Origin: Archilochus colubris
Taxonomy: Eukaryota > Chordata > Aves > Apodiformes > Trochilidae
Direction of reading: 5' to 3'
Assembly (NCBI GenBank): GCA_023079485.1
Contig: CM041085.1
Location: 26,583,121 to 26,647,120, forward strand
Length of the DNA stretch: 64,000 nt
Within the stretch, counting starts at the first letter, position 1, and each line of letters opens with the position of its first letter. A program made the translations under genes and the position numbers. The notes beneath the pieces are model-generated. The model was given only the letters and a program-made list of their open reading frames with translations. It made no database searches and was not told the origin of the DNA. Below, one piece after another: positions 49,801 to 63,178 of this stretch.

Positions 49801-52800
49801 GTTCAGGAAGGCTTTCCTAGGTACATAAAGTGGCTGCTCAAGAACAGGACATTCAACAGCACATTCAAAAGCCAAGACAATCACAGCACACTGTCACAAG
49901 TATTTGCAAGTGACTCTTCCTGAAGAGAAAAATATATATTGAGTAGCAAAATACCACTATTTTTTACAAGTGTCTAGGTTCTTGATTTATTTTACTAACT
50001 TTTTTTTTCTAGATTCACTCATTATTCTGTCCAGGCTCATTATTCTGTATCAGGCTCCTGTGCAAAGCTGAACTGATAGTTTTTGAAGCTGCCATTCTCC
50101 ACAACTGTTGGGAGGAGGGAGGAGGAAAGGATGGGGAGCCAAGAATTGAGAAGAAGGATGTAGTGGAATGAAAGATGATCAGGGAAGAAAAAGGGAGAGT
50201 CTGTTTTGTTAATACTGTTCTGGCCACCTCGCATATCTTCCTCTTGAATTTTTTAAGTTCTTCAGCTGCATGTATTTATCTTTCTGGGTGCTTTTATTTT
50301 TTGGCTACCCAGTCTCTCTCTGCATGTACTTGCTTTCTTGTCTTTTTTTAATTCAAGAAACTTGCTTAAGCTTTTCTGGCCACAGCTCTCTCACATTGTG
50401 TGGTCACTTCTATTACCTTCCTTGCCAGACTCTCAACCAGGGCTTCTTGGCTTAGACCTCTCCTTATTATGAAGTTTCAGAAATCTGTAGCATGATATGG
50501 GCATTGAGCATTCAGTACTCTTATACAGACAATGGTGTGTTTAAACTCTGCTAACAAGGCTGAGTGATGAGGACAAATCTGCCTGCAGCCTTCTCACCTC
50601 ACAGACCACACAGCAAAAATCTGCCTGTAGAAATTTGTTCCCTCCCAGCTCTCCCTCTCTTGGGGGATTAAGATGCAAAAACACAGAAAGCAGCTAGAGC
50701 ATGCAAGACAGCTCCTAAAACACTCTCAGTGCCAGTGCAGAGGTCTTCAGTGGGCAAGATGAAGTTTAAGGTAGCAAGCTCCAGATGGTCTGCTATTGAA
50801 TTCTTGGGATCTGTATTCTAGGCAAGGAGTACAATTTAAGACTGCTAATGTACACACATAGACATTTATATACTGGCCAGTCTATCTATAAATTTTTGAT
50901 GTGGTAGACAGTAAGGTGTATTCCTGTGATTCTAAATATCTATATGAGGACTCTGCAGACCCTTTGTAGGTTCATCTGTATATAAAGTACAAAAGCATGG
51001 GAATTACACAATCAGGTTTATAAATCTGCTTCCTGTAGCACTGCCTTATGACTCAAAAGGAATGCAATTCACTGGTGTAATTAAATAGAAGCTTAATCTT
51101 AAACATACACTTTGGCATGAGAGTGACACTGTTTATTTCACTTGTAACATTGGTTCTAAAGTGCAAATACTGTTCCTACTCTAATGAGATCAACACAAAC
51201 ATCATTTACTCATTAGTGAAGGAGAACAAGAGAACAGAGGTGTAAATGCCTCAAAGTTACATACACATGTTTGAGCACATAATGCCAAATCTATCCCAGA
51301 ACACAGGAGAGAAACTCCCCAGTCCAGTATATAAAAAGATGAGAAATGAATCAGATTGTTGAATTGCTTATTTATCAGTAAATATCCACAGAAACATTAG
51401 ATGCACATACTTGTGCATCTGCAGGCTTGTTCACTGTTTTGACATCTCTGTTGCTTTTGTACATAGTATCAAGTGTTATTTTTGTATGTTTGTATTTACA
51501 CTGAAGACGATGCACTGTAGTGAAAACCCACTGGAAATATAAGAAAAAATATTGTCTTATTGACAGATTCTTTTTTTTAGCATTTCAGAAAAGTGAGATT
51601 TGGGACTTAACTGCAATACTTTTAATGTTTGAGTCTGGAATATGGTTAAAACCCAGTCCTGTTCTCATCAATATCAGATATCAGTAACACTTTGAACCCA
51701 TGACTGAATCTTTACTTCAAATTATCAATATTTCTTTGGAGGCCTGCTCTTCTCATAGGAACCTAAGAAACTAGCTAGCTATAAGCTGTAAACAAAAGAA
51801 TCCTATGTGACACTGAAGATACACTATTTCTTGGATGGCTCTTGAAAGAGGCTTAACAACACACTGAAAAAGGAAGAAAAATGAGTGCAGCAGCTGAAAT
51901 CCAAAAACTGCAGAGTATCAGCACAACATAATACTCAAACTGGAATTTTTAGAGAACACCGGGATCATTATGAATCTGTATATTCTTGTAAGTCTTGTAA
52001 ATGACTGAAACTCAGATGTAATAAGTTATTCATCCATACCATGGAATCTTTTCCGAACGCTGCATTACAAATTAGAGTGCTTAAATATTAGAAATATTTG
52101 CAGATATCTCTTTGTTCTCCTGCATTTTCTTTAACACTCCAGGTGTGCTCCATGATTTGTAGACAGAAAATCCAACCACCAGTCCCCCATAGGTCTTGCA
52201 ACCTCAACAGAGAAGATGTGAAATGAAGACACCAAGGAAAACCTGAATGTTCAGGGAAGTTTAGGGGTGTTGTAGTCTAGAATTTGGTTTAGCTATCTTT
52301 TTATATTAACAAAAGAGGGTCTGATTCAGCCAAGGCTTTTATTCACCTTTATAAATAAGTCTTTCCAAGTGACCTAACATACCAGTATGCTGCTTAAAAA
52401 CTAATTTGTATAAGCTGAAATTAACATGGGGGGAAAAATAGCCAACAAAAAAACCCCAAACATCCATGAAAGTAATGTTTTCATGAACAAGTAAAATTCA
52501 ATTTTTTTAAATTTCATTTTTATAAATGTTCCTTTTTTTTTTTTAAGTGTTAGCAAATTAGATTCACAAAGGCTTTCTAAGGAGATATTTTAGCTCTTTC
52601 AAGTCATTTCAGTTGTAACTGTTTAGAGTCTGCCCAGTTGCTTTGGTATACAGAGCACTTCTATGACAATGAGTGAGTCTCTGTTATACAAAAACTGAAC
52701 TAAGTAGAAGAAAGGATGGTGGTCCTCACAGAGGACAGGGCATCTGTGAGGCATGGAAATGTTGAAAAATCTAAGGTTTTTCTCAACTCAACTCAAATGA

Positions 52801-53059
52801 ATACAGGAAAGAGAAACTCAGAGTGAAATTCGTCAAGTCTGACAGTGGCCTATAACAAGGTTGGGCAAACGGGTTTTGGGGAAAAATAAATCCCAAAAAG
52901 AAATCACAAACCTGTCTTGCAGCTCATTGGTATAGATATAAACAGCAATTTCCCATTCCCTTGTACAGGTTTAGTAGTAGTAACTGCTACCAAGTTTAAT
53001 TCCACTAGATATTTTTAAATTACACTAAAGACAACAAATTCTTATGCTCCAGAAGGAGA
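46805..53059. other. Non-coding stretch, mostly unique
   Basis: No supported gene. It includes a possible conserved element at 47060-47420 and A/T runs at 48440-48454 and about 49694-49720. The opposed frames at 48608-48979 (minus) and 48783-48992 (plus) overlap without recognisable content. A 21-bp-spaced repeat of TCATTATTCTGT lies at about 50030-50056. Confidence 0.7.
47060..47420. promoter_or_regulatory. Candidate conserved non-coding element
   Basis: No frame is open here, and the sequence has many homeodomain-like words, such as ATCATAATTATCATTAAC at about 47246-47263 and GACTAATCAATTGG at about 47321-47334. It lacks simple repeats. The pattern suits a developmental regulatory element, but it rests on motif impression alone. 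Confidence 0.2.
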
Positions 53060-53600
53060 AAGGGAGTGAAGGGGTCACAGCTGCAACCCTTCTTTAGGGA
53101 ACACTAGACAAGACAGGTGACTAAAATTGACCAAATGGAGTATTTCATTCCATAGGCATCATACCTGGTATTAATTTGAGGGATCTCAAGGGCCAAGCCC
53201 TTCGTTTCCTTCTTGAGCATCCTGGGAGTGTTCCATCCACTTGTCTGCCTGTTTTCCCCGTCCCTGCCATCCTGAATCTGTGTGTTCCTGCCTCCAGCTC
53301 CTGACTGCTGGTGACTCCAGGAGCCCAGCCTGGGACTTTTACAGGGCCTGCCCTGCAGCTTCACTGGTGATGTGAGCATTACTGGGGGGAGAGAGGGGGA
53401 GGAATGTGGTATCGGTTTTGTGTATATTTGTATATATTTAATATTTCTTCCTTTTTTATCATTACTGCTTCATTAAAGCTGTGTAGTTTCCAACCCATAA
53501 GTCTCTCTCCCTTAATCTCTTTCCTTTCTTTATATCGGGGGCAGGGGGATTAATAGAGAGCATCTGACATTCAGTGTACAAACAGTGTACAATTTCTCTT
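53060..53600 (+). mobile_element. ERVL-type LTR remnant
   Basis: The block matches my recollection of a songbird ERVL-like LTR. It has a GACCAAATGGAGTATTTCATT-like segment near 53130, a GC-rich middle, and a T-rich 3' half. The 3' half contains CATTAAAGCTGTGTAGTTTC, then CAACCCATAAGTCTCTCTCC, then a G-rich patch followed by GATTAATAGAGAGCATCTGA. An ATTAAA polyadenylation word is at 53472-53477. No retroviral genes flank it, so it is a solo LTR or fragment. Borders are approximate: I could not fix TG/CA ends or a target duplication. The minus frame at 53104-53379 is an artefact of its GC-rich part. Confidence 0.65.
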
Positions 53601-56600
53601 GTAGCTGAACCTCTTTCACAAGCTCAACACTGCTTGTGGGATCATTCATCTGTGGAAGCCTACCTACATCACAGCAGCTGTTTCTGCAGTGGGGATCCAG
53701 AAGGATCTGTGTCTGTTTAGAGACTTAAATATATCTGTGAATCTGGAGCTAAGTTCCAACAGACATTACAATTTAGCAAGAACTTTCAGTCATTAAGGTA
53801 AAAAACCCCTCATTTTTAAAACTGCAAATATTAGCACGTTCATAGTCATTCCAAAGGCAAGCAATTCCAGGAAAATGGAGAAGGAAACATTTGAGAAGCA
53901 AAAAACTGCAGTCTCTCAGGAGCTTCTGACTCTGCTTATGTGGGTGACATTGTAGAACCTGCTGTGAATTATAATTGACAGCACAGACTCTAAAACCATG
54001 GTCCCTTTCTAAGGGCTGTCTCTCTGCACTTGAGCTATGAGGCATCATTTCTCAGGAAAATGCATTTCTCATCCTTTAATCTGCAACCAGTTTTGTGACC
54101 TACACAGGCTCTACTACATGCCAGTGGAGCCTACGTCTTCCATGAGGATGCTGTCCAGATGTCTGTGACATACTGTCTGGGTTCCTCACGGGGCAGAAGA
54201 TGCCCAACACTTCTCAGCCCAGAAATCTATTGTCTATGTAAAAGTATTAAACCAGTAAAACTTTGAATTTCTCCACGCTATTAATAATATAATAACCAAC
54301 TTCATGGTCCACTTGCAAAACTCTGTTATTATCCTATCACATAATGCAGTTTTTCCCATTGTACTATTGTGGATACTTTGTGCTGTGCAGACAAATAGCT
54401 TTGATTAAGAGAGAAAGTCCTTGAGAGGTTTCATGGTTTTGTGACAAGAACAGCTTGTCTGAGTCTAATTTTACCCAATAGTTGCATAAATAAATTTTTT
54501 AAATATGATCCATATTCCTAGTGTCTAATCCTAGACTGTGTGGTTTCATGCAGCGATAATCCCATGGAGAAATACATGACTTAAAGCCTTGGATCAGAAA
54601 ACTACCAAATATCATTTATACCAAAATTATGGTGCCTGAGGATAGCTAAAATAAATAGAAGAAAAGAGAATGGCACACAAGAGAAGAAATATAAAAGATA
54701 TATAAGCAGCATGAAAAAAATCTTTTCCAAAGCCCTGGAATTCCCTCAGAAACCATTTAAAGACTTACATCAAGGATTATTGTTAGTCAAAGAGGCAAAT
54801 GGTGATTAAACACTCCATGTTGGGCAAGCCCAAGAGAGAGAGAAGTTACACTTTTTCATTCAAGTCAGAAGATTAAGAGAAATATAGCAGTGACCAAAAA
54901 AAAGCTGGGGGACAGAAAAAATGCTTTTGGCATTTTTTTGCATTTTGGCATTTGTTATTTGTTGCATGAAATCTGGCTCTTCACTTCATGAAGTTGGTGA
55001 AAATTGCCAGAGGAAAATCTATCCAGGGAGGGAGTTCCTCTAACCACACAGACTCCTAGGAGACACCAGGCTGTGCTTCTCTGTCCTCTCCCACCTCTGT
55101 TGGCTTTGCCTGACACAAGGGTTTGCTAACCCAGTGCAGTCCTCTGCCTAAGTCTGTGCTTATGTGGCCAGCAGCAAGGATGCACCAGCTGAGCTAGTGG
55201 GAGATGTTGTCTTTCTGTATTACTTTGGGACTGACCTCTGCTCCTTCTTCTGTAGAGCAGTGGGACCCACTTACCTGCCACCTTTGGAAGGGTCCTGCCT
55301 CTCTCAGCATTTTCAGGTATGTTGGTATTTTCCTCACTGCTCTAGGTCACATGAAGATTTTGTTGGTCACTCATATAGTGGACCATGAGACGAGTTACTC
55401 CAGCCTGTTTGTACCACTTCCTTTGTATCATAAGATACAATGCAGAGGTGATGCATTGGTTGTTGCACATGTAGCATCTTGGAGAACAGACCTCTGAGTC
55501 AAGAGTGGCCTGGGCACTGCCAGCCCTTGCAAGGCTCACAGCCACAGGACTTGTATCAACAGAGCCTTTCCCTCTGCCCTGCACCTCCTGCTCTGTGCTA
55601 GGGGAAGTAGGCAGAAATCTGATGAGACAAAGCAAGGCTCCTGCTCTGAGCACCTGCTGTGCCAAGGAGCTGAAGAAATGCTACAACAGGGGAGGAGAGT
55701 CAGCAGCCACCAGATGTGAGGAAAGATCTCCAGATGTTGGAGAAATGTCAGCCTCCCACAGCTGGGAAAGGTGCTTACCACCATAATGGCTGAGTTGCTC
55801 TGTAATCCCTTCTTTTCTCTCTTATTTACTCCTGCCAAAGTAATCAGCAAGTTCAAAGCTGTCACTGAACTCAGATGAGAAAGGGATGATTACAGAGTGG
55901 AGTAATATTCTGCATGTAAACCAAAGCACTTCCCATTATGTAATGCAATGGCACAAATGCTACAAACCCTTTGCACTGTGCTACCCACAGCCAGTGGGAG
56001 CTTGCTCAGCTGGGGAGCCCGGGTTCTTCAGCAGATGCCAACCTCACATTTTGCCCTTAAAATCTTGAGTTGTGTCCCTGTCAGTGCCAGCTAAGAAAGC
56101 AGTCATTATACTCCCCTGGGTTTCTGCTACATTGATGGTCCCATCCCCTAAATCACACTTGTAATACAATAAATATGCCTGTGCTTAGTTTTAGCTGATG
56201 AATCTAACAGCCAAATCTATCACTGCTTTTCCCTTCAATCTCATGAAATGTTGTCTGAAGAGATAATCCACTGTGATAAATAAAGCAAAACAAATGAGCT
56301 CCTCAACAGCTGGTTTCACTATGAAAGGCTGAAATCAAAGCTGAGAAAAACTTCAACTGCTATGGCACATCTCATCAAACCCTGTCATATTTTTCCTGTT
56401 GTTCATACTTACATGATGAAAACAATCAAAATTATATACTTTTTAAAGGCAACCAAGAATCTCAGCCCAGACTCAGACAAAGCTTTTATTTCCAGATGTT
56501 CCTAACATGAAACATAAGAATTCTTGTAACAAGATCAAGCTAAAGATGCATCTAGCCCAGTGTCCTGATTTTGAAAGCAAATGGACATGGGTCTTCCAGA

Positions 56601-58117
56601 AAGTGTATAAAGAACATACCAAGTACAGCATGGTACTTTGCATAGTCTAGCCTCCTGGTTTCTGGTGCTTTTTACAGTTAAATTCACTGTCCTTTTGGTA
56701 TGGCATTAGCCTTGCACATTAAGTAAGAAAAATTATAAGATTAGACATCTTGGATGGGGGGATTGAAATTATTAAAATAAATAATATTAAAATTGTTTTC
56801 CATGAACGATTAAAACACATGCAAACCAAAAACCCATGTACATTAACATCTTCCCAAAAATTTTGATTTTTTTTTTTTTTTTTTATTAAAAATGAAGCAG
56901 GCAGGAAAGATCATTGCCCAACAACAAAAAAAAAAAAAGATAACTTTGAATGTTACGATCTTTCACCTTCAATACAAATATTTCCTTTTCACTACAGATA
57001 TTACTGTACATCTCTACAAAAAATATTTGTCTTTTCTTTTTTAATTCAGTGTCTGTTTTTCTATTTAGCTTACCTTACAGGAACTATCTGCTTGCCACAT
57101 CTCTAAAAATAAAAGACAAAATCCCTGTTAACCTCAAAAGGAAAACAGCCACTCTAAAAATACATGGTAAGGTCTACAGATGCATTGATCCAAACACTAT
57201 GCCTTGTTTTGTCTATATTTTCATGGAAATAACTCCAAATTTGTGGCATCATAATCAGGATCAGGCATCCTTGCTGAGCTGATGGTAATACAGATAAGGA
57301 CCATGCAAATGCATCCTCTGTCTTTATCCAAAAGTATGTATTTCCAATATAAGGTCTCACACAGTAGCTTTCATGTACCAGAGAGCACTGAAAGAATGTG
57401 AAAAAAAAAAAGCTGGCTAGGTATTTAAAAACACATTTTGAAGCTGGACATTCTAGGTTAAAAATACAAAATAATTTTTTTAATGATAAATTGGTCTCTG
57501 CTTATGAATTTTATCCTGCTGGAAACAAAAGAAACCACTATGTGCACCTTATGGTAAAGTTTAAATAAATATTAGTTAAAAAAGCAAAAGTGCGGTCTCT
57601 TTTATTGCCAATTACAGGTTTACAAAGTTAAACAGGGAAAAGAAATACTATAGCCAAAACAGACTTCCAGAGAGCCCTCCAGAGTCTTACTTGCTGTTCA
57701 CCGGACTAATATTAGTTATATTTTTATACCACAAATGGGCAGGGAGAATTATTAGGCTTTGGTAGCTTTATGATCAGTTTCACATTCAAGATATTTTCTT
57801 CCAGAAATACACAAGTTTATATGCAATCCTTAAGGAATATATCAATTAAATGGAAGATGAAGTAGTACTACTTGTGAGCAAAAGAAAAAAGGCAGGCTCA
57901 GGGTCAGCCTAGAATTCAGATATAGCTATAAAATTTGGTTCAAGACATTCAAAGCAACTTGCTGGCTTTCTACTCCCTGTGTTCCAGGAAGGGAGCATTC
58001 TTTGGCAGGCACTTCATTCAGAGGTTTCAGTTTATGGGAAGGAGGCTTGCCTCAAAGAGGTTATTGTTCTTATTTGACTAAAGTTTGGTGTTTTCCATCA
58101 TTAGAACTTTTTACCTC
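53601..58117. other. Non-coding stretch with a GC-richer patch
   Basis: No supported gene. From about 55060 to 55800 the DNA is GC-richer and frames overlap on both strands, which looks like chance. T and A runs lie at 56867-56884 and 56927-56938. The piece at about 56540-56600 (CATCTAGCCCAGTGTCCTG) resembles a widespread old amniote interspersed repeat. Confidence 0.65.
56540..56605 (+). repeat. Possible ancient interspersed repeat fragment
   Basis: The words GCATCTAGCCCAGTGTCCTG and, further on, AGTGTATAAAGAACA are like a dispersed repeat I recall from birds and turtles. I cannot name the family with confidence, and the match is short. A repeat-library search would settle it. Confidence 0.3.
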
Positions 58118-58142
58118 AAAAAAAAAAAAAAAAAAAAAAAAA
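58118..58142 (+). repeat. Poly-A homopolymer, about 25 A
   Basis: An uninterrupted A run that also creates a poly-Lys segment in a spurious frame at 58002-58214. No retroposon body is recognised upstream. Confidence 0.9.
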
Positions 58143-58426
58143 GTTAATTCTCAATATGTTTGTTTCCACCCAGATAACCATGGGTTCCTAGAATTTGTAC
58201 AAAGGCAGTCCTAGACAAATGTGAAATCTACAAAGCAAAGAACTAAAATGTCAGAAAATAAAAATAACAACCCTTAACCAGATGTGTGTGACCTTTTTGA
58301 ACATCCATAATGATCCTACTGCTATGGGAGTGCCCAGGTAAACCAGAGAAGGGCACTGACTTGCATAGGCAACTCTGTATTGTGCACTGCTGCATGCTGC
58401 TTGCAGCAGAATTCACAGCTGAGCCC

Positions 58427-58487
58427 ACAAAAACAAAAAAAAAACAAAAAAACAAAGAAAAAAAAGCAAAACAAACAAACAAAAAAG
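58427..58487 (+). repeat. A-rich (AAAAC)n/(AAAC)n low-complexity tract
   Basis: Runs of A interrupted by single C or G, ending in AAACAAACAAAC units. It could be the decayed tail of a retroposon, but the 100 bases upstream show no recognised element. Confidence 0.85.
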
Positions 58488-61400
58488 GTCAGGTTTCTAA
58501 CTGAGGAGGCTATATCTCAGTTTTGTCAGTCTTACATTGTGTAAAGATGTGGCACAATACACACTCACTGTGAGATTCCTATAAAAATATAGGGGTTCCT
58601 GGCCTATCAGATTTCCTATCTCAGATTTCAGATTTTTTTCAAGAAGAGTGGTTTCCACTAAAAGAAGAATTGTGCATTTTCCAGAGTAAGCAAGCAACAA
58701 TGCCATGCATGCAGCAGTGGAACATAATTTGCCATTGGGATTTACATGAAGTAATGCCATCTGCATCACATCTCTTTTGCTATGGAGAAAACACCAAAAT
58801 GCAATTTGAGGTCAAGATTGTAGGGATTAAGATTACAGCAACTTTTAAAGTACATGGTAAATATGGAAACTTTAAGTGGGCTTGTTAAATGAAAGTATCC
58901 TTATATCAGGCCATATTTTCAGCATGTTGCCTGTTATTGCATAGAAGAGTGCTTAAAAATGAAGTAAATGCCCAGCACACTGTACCTTGATGGAAGTACC
59001 ACATTTTTTTTTCCATTCGCTTGCGTTGACTGTAAGAATCTCTATGCCTGATCTACTTGTAAACATTTCAGGAAGAAACATCATGAAGGCAGGATGAATC
59101 TCCCTTAACTATAGATGGCTACATTATGCATCTCTGAATTTGGTCACCTGGCACTCTAAATTATGCATTCATTTTGTCTCATCCTTTGAATTAACTTTGA
59201 TAAAGCACATTCAGAAAAATTCCAGGCTGGATATCTTTTGCTCAGAAAGGAGCAAAGACCAACCTCCAAAATTCTGCTGGAGACCTGAGAGCATGAAGAG
59301 TTAAGCACTATGAACCAACAAAATGCTCAATATCACCTACATCCAAACCTCATCTCTGTGCCTGATCTCTCTATTTGTGCTCTTTTCCTGCAGCTTCATT
59401 TGCCTCAGGGCAACAGTAGCATCTCTTCTGTTTCTGCAGGCTCTTGTTTTGACCCTGCTGACAAAAGAGTTACTTATCTATATAAGGACATGATTTGTTA
59501 CAGATCTAGTGAATTTCTTTTTGTTTATTTCATTCACAGTTTGTGCTGGAATTCAATCCTCTCTGAATAAAAACAAGCGAAGACTTCTGAAGGAAAGAGC
59601 AAGTTTAAATGGAGAGTTGGAGGGGAACATCATTGCTTTTCTGCCTGTCTGGTCTTTATTTTCCCAGAGATTGATCTCTTGGGCACCTCCCAAGTTGCTC
59701 TTACCATTTTGCCTGAGATTATATTTAATGAGGTTCTATATCCAGTTCCTGTATTATGTGCCATGACCCTCATTTTTTTCACCAGAGAAAAATGAAGCAC
59801 TGAAATTCAATTCGTATGAGCCAGTTTACAGGTAAATCTGTCTCAAGGGTATAAAAGTGAACTGAGGTCTTCAGAAAAGGCAGAATGCTCTGTTTAATCC
59901 TTTTATCTAGACTACTCAGGATCAGGAGTCTGGACTGCACAGCAGTCAGTACATCAATCAGACACAATGCCATAACAGGACTGCTTCTTCATTCTAAGGA
60001 TGCACATAAACATAAAAAACAAAGAAGATGTGTAATGCCTGTGTTTACACGGCTATCCAATTTTTTAATGAGCTTTAAAACACTTTTCTGATTGATAGGA
60101 CATAAAAAGAACATTTCATTAATTGCACTCTGCTGAACTGCTTTTACATGATCAGGGAAGCTCCCTAGGTGGTGGACTAAGCAGCAAGCTTCTAGATTTC
60201 ACATTGCAAGTCTGTAAACTCCACATCTGGCAAAGGAGCAGAGACATCTGCTGAAACTGAGAAATTCTTATTAGCTGAGTTCAGGAGAAAGAAGCCTGCA
60301 GCTAATCAGTGACACCACTACGACCATCATCACTCAGAGCTGCCAGTGCAGCCCAGATGAGTTCAGGGTCATGGTCTGAAAGGCCTGATGATAACAGTGC
60401 TAAACACTGAGGAAAAGGAAAAAAATATTAGAGACTTTAGAAATCATGGGTCAAAGATTAAGCAGGGATCAATATATCCATAAATAGAGAAACTGATAAA
60501 TGCTCCCTGATGTGAGGCTAAGTAATGAGAAACAAATTAAAAGTACGAGGCTCATTACATCTTTTACCCTAGACTATCTCAGTGAACTGGACCAAAACAA
60601 AATTTCTGCTACTGAGGATGTTATCTCTGGACCTCACATAGACAATAACGCACAACTGCATCAGAGATCTCTGACAGCCTGAACAGGTGAAAACTTCTGA
60701 TTTGGGCTCCAGCATATAACTCAACAGTGGAACTGTTCTTATGTGTGCACACACATATCAGCAAGGAGATAAAGCCCCTCAGAGAGATTTCAAATCTGCT
60801 GTCATCGTATTTGCCAGAAGTTGTTCATACAGAGATGTTTTAAACATCTGAGATAGAATAAGTTCAAAATAGTTCAGAGCATGCTTCTGTTTTATTTATG
60901 AGCAGAATAATTTTTTTAAAATCTCATCTGACACTCTGCAGGGGGCTCTTCCCATGAAAGTAAAGCATTCCCTTGTGTACTGGAAAACACAGGACAACAC
61001 AGAACTCTGCAGGTGCCTGAGAATTAAAAGATGAAAATTGATTTGGAAAAAACTCATCAGGGAATGTACAGAAGAACACAAGTGGTATTTCAATTACTTT
61101 GCACTTCCACTACCCATTGTGTGAGCAACAAGGGCAAGGGCACTCCATGACACTATTAAAATACTGTTTTTTTACTTCAGGATGTCATAACATGTTAGAA
61201 CAACTGAAAATGAGTCCAGAATCAGGCCCAAAATTTTTATACAATCTCTGAATTGATTAATGTATATTTTAGTCATTACTTACTTGAATTGCCTTGTAAA
61301 ATTCATCACTGTCACTAAGTGTGGCTTATAATTTCAAAGGTTACAAACATTTATTGTCTAGTCCCTAGTAACTTCTTTGTGCCCCTTAAATGTGATTGAA

Positions 61401-62649
61401 AATGTCTTTTTAAATACTCTTTTTAAGGCAAAGCAAGCCAGCAAACCCATAGAAGCCACTTAGAAGGCAGAGCCCAGGGCCAAAGCACTACACCTTCCTT
61501 CCCTGGTACCTTGAAATTCCTATCAAATAGTCATTAATTCCCCGTTTGGCACTGAGTGTCCTAAGATCCTGGAAACTCCCTGAGACTCCACAATAGTCTC
61601 TGGAAATTAAGACATCTTGGAACACAATTTTGCTTCAGAGCAGATGTGGTGCTCAGGAGCTGAAGTCTGGCATGGTTTAGCTTTTTGCCAGGGATGACCA
61701 GTACGAGTTCTGAACCAGCTCAGTATGGCTATGTGGCTTCCAGAGCCTCATATATTTCTGACCAGGCCTGGAATGCCTGGGGATGCCTTAAGTGCCAAGG
61801 AGACTTCGTTACCAGCCAGCACAGAGCTCCACTGGTCACGCACGTGGCCACGCGGCTCTTTGCCCCTTTCCCAGGCCCTGCCACGCATTTTGAGCACCTC
61901 GTTAAAAAGCAAATAAAGGCTGACTAAATCAGGTTTGCTCCCTGGTAATGCCACATGCATGATTACGTGCCTGGCAAGTTTTCGCTGGATACACACAGAG
62001 GGAGTGAAATGTGTAAATGCTTTTTCCTACTGTGCGTATGATGAGGTATTACACCACTAGGATGCCCAGTTGAAAGCAAGGCTCCAGTTCAAAGGAAATG
62101 CAGGTGGTTTTGATTGTTTCTGTAGACCAGAACGCCTGCTTAATAAGAACAAGCAAGTACACACAGAATTCAGAGGATCGACAGACTTTCCTCATTAAAG
62201 GCTTTCTAATATAATGTGCCTACGGACACAAAAAATTAAACAAATGTCACAATGTAAAAACGTGGGCTATCAGTTCTTCTATTTCAGTTCACCCTGGGAC
62301 AATTGATGAAGCAGTGCATTCTTTACTCATACAATATAAGAAAACTACCTCCTAACTGGCAGTGGTAAGTAAATAATATGACTAGAAAGAATAATGCACA
62401 GTGTAGATGCAATTCAGTGTGTATGTGTTCTGTTTGCCAGGCCACCATTGCAGTTGGTTACTTTGGTCAGCCATTTTTCCACAGTTTTAATATAGCTGGT
62501 TAAGTAGTAAAAGATTCTTATTTTTCCACAGCTGCCACCTGCCTGGAATACAATCGACACTTTTTAACTGGCACCTACTCTTACTGGAAATAAATGTAAT
62601 GACTGCAGGGTGGCTTTGATTATAGGAGAATATATTGTTTGGGAGTTGT
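58488..62649. other. Non-coding stretch with a GC-rich, CpG-containing patch
   Basis: No supported gene. A GC-richer patch at about 61680-62000 is listed separately. Frames at 59310-59570 and 59509-59766 are pyrimidine-rich and have no recognisable domains. Confidence 0.7.
61680..62000. promoter_or_regulatory. CpG-containing candidate regulatory patch
   Basis: This patch has several CpG dinucleotides, including GTCACGCACGTGGCCACGCG at about 61835-61854, unlike the CpG-poor surroundings. CACGTG at 61841-61846 is a perfect E-box, and ATGCATGATTACGTGCC follows at about 61955-61971 with bZIP/homeodomain-like words. Frames at 61685-61927 and 61725-61916 are open but have no recognised product. 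It may be an enhancer, a small orphan CpG cluster or a repeat remnant. Confidence 0.3.
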
Positions 62650-63178
62650 ATTCTGTTTAATATCTTTGCAATGACCTGGAGCAGGTGATGGAGTGAGCCC
62701 TCATCAAGCCTACAGATGACACTTAACTGGGGGGAACAGTTGATAAGCTCAAGGGAAGGGCTACCATTTAGGACAGAAATGGGATGGAGGAATGGGCCAA
62801 AAGGAACTTTACAAAATTCAAGGAGGAAATATGCAGAGTTCTACAGCCCAGCAGAAGAAGCCCCTTTCTCCCCCTGTACTGTTTTACAGGCTGGAGACTG
62901 GCTGGGAAGCAGCTGTACTAGAAAGAGGCTGAGAGTTTTGGCAGAGCACAAGCAGTGCATCCTGGCAGCAAAGACAGGAACTGCATCCTAGGCTTTGTGA
63001 GAGGTTCATAGCCACCTACTGTGAGTGGGGATGGTTTCCTTCTGCTCAGCCCTTCAGTGTGTCCACTGTTGGGTCTATCTGGATGAAACCTTGGTCTGAC
63101 CTCATAGATGACCTCAACTTCCTATGAGCAGGAGATGGACTACAGAAGTGTTCTGTGATGCTGAAATTCTGTGTATTA
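62650..63178 (+). mobile_element. Old CR1 LINE fragment with reverse-transcriptase remnant (copy D)
   Basis: The order of words follows the CR1 reverse-transcriptase region in decayed form. ATCTTTGCAATGACCTGGAG starts it, then CTACAGATGACACTTAACTG at the motif C (DD) region, then GGAGGAATGGGCCAAAAGGA and GCATCCTAGGCTTTGTGAG. After about 63015 much of the C-terminal coding part is missing or unrecognisable. A 3'-end-like piece, GAGCAGGAGATGGACTACAG then GAAATTCTGTG, closes it at about 63178. Frames are broken. The apparent internal deletion and high divergence mark an old copy. Confidence 0.7.

Noticed and set aside
55164..55786. Cluster of plus and minus frames as a possible gene
   Set aside because: Frames overlap on both strands in a GC-richer patch; a donor-like CAG|GTATGT near 55314 is followed too soon by an acceptor-like word for a real intron.
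58002..58214. 70-codon frame with a poly-Lys segment
   Set aside because: The Lys run is translated from the poly-A homopolymer at 58118-58142.
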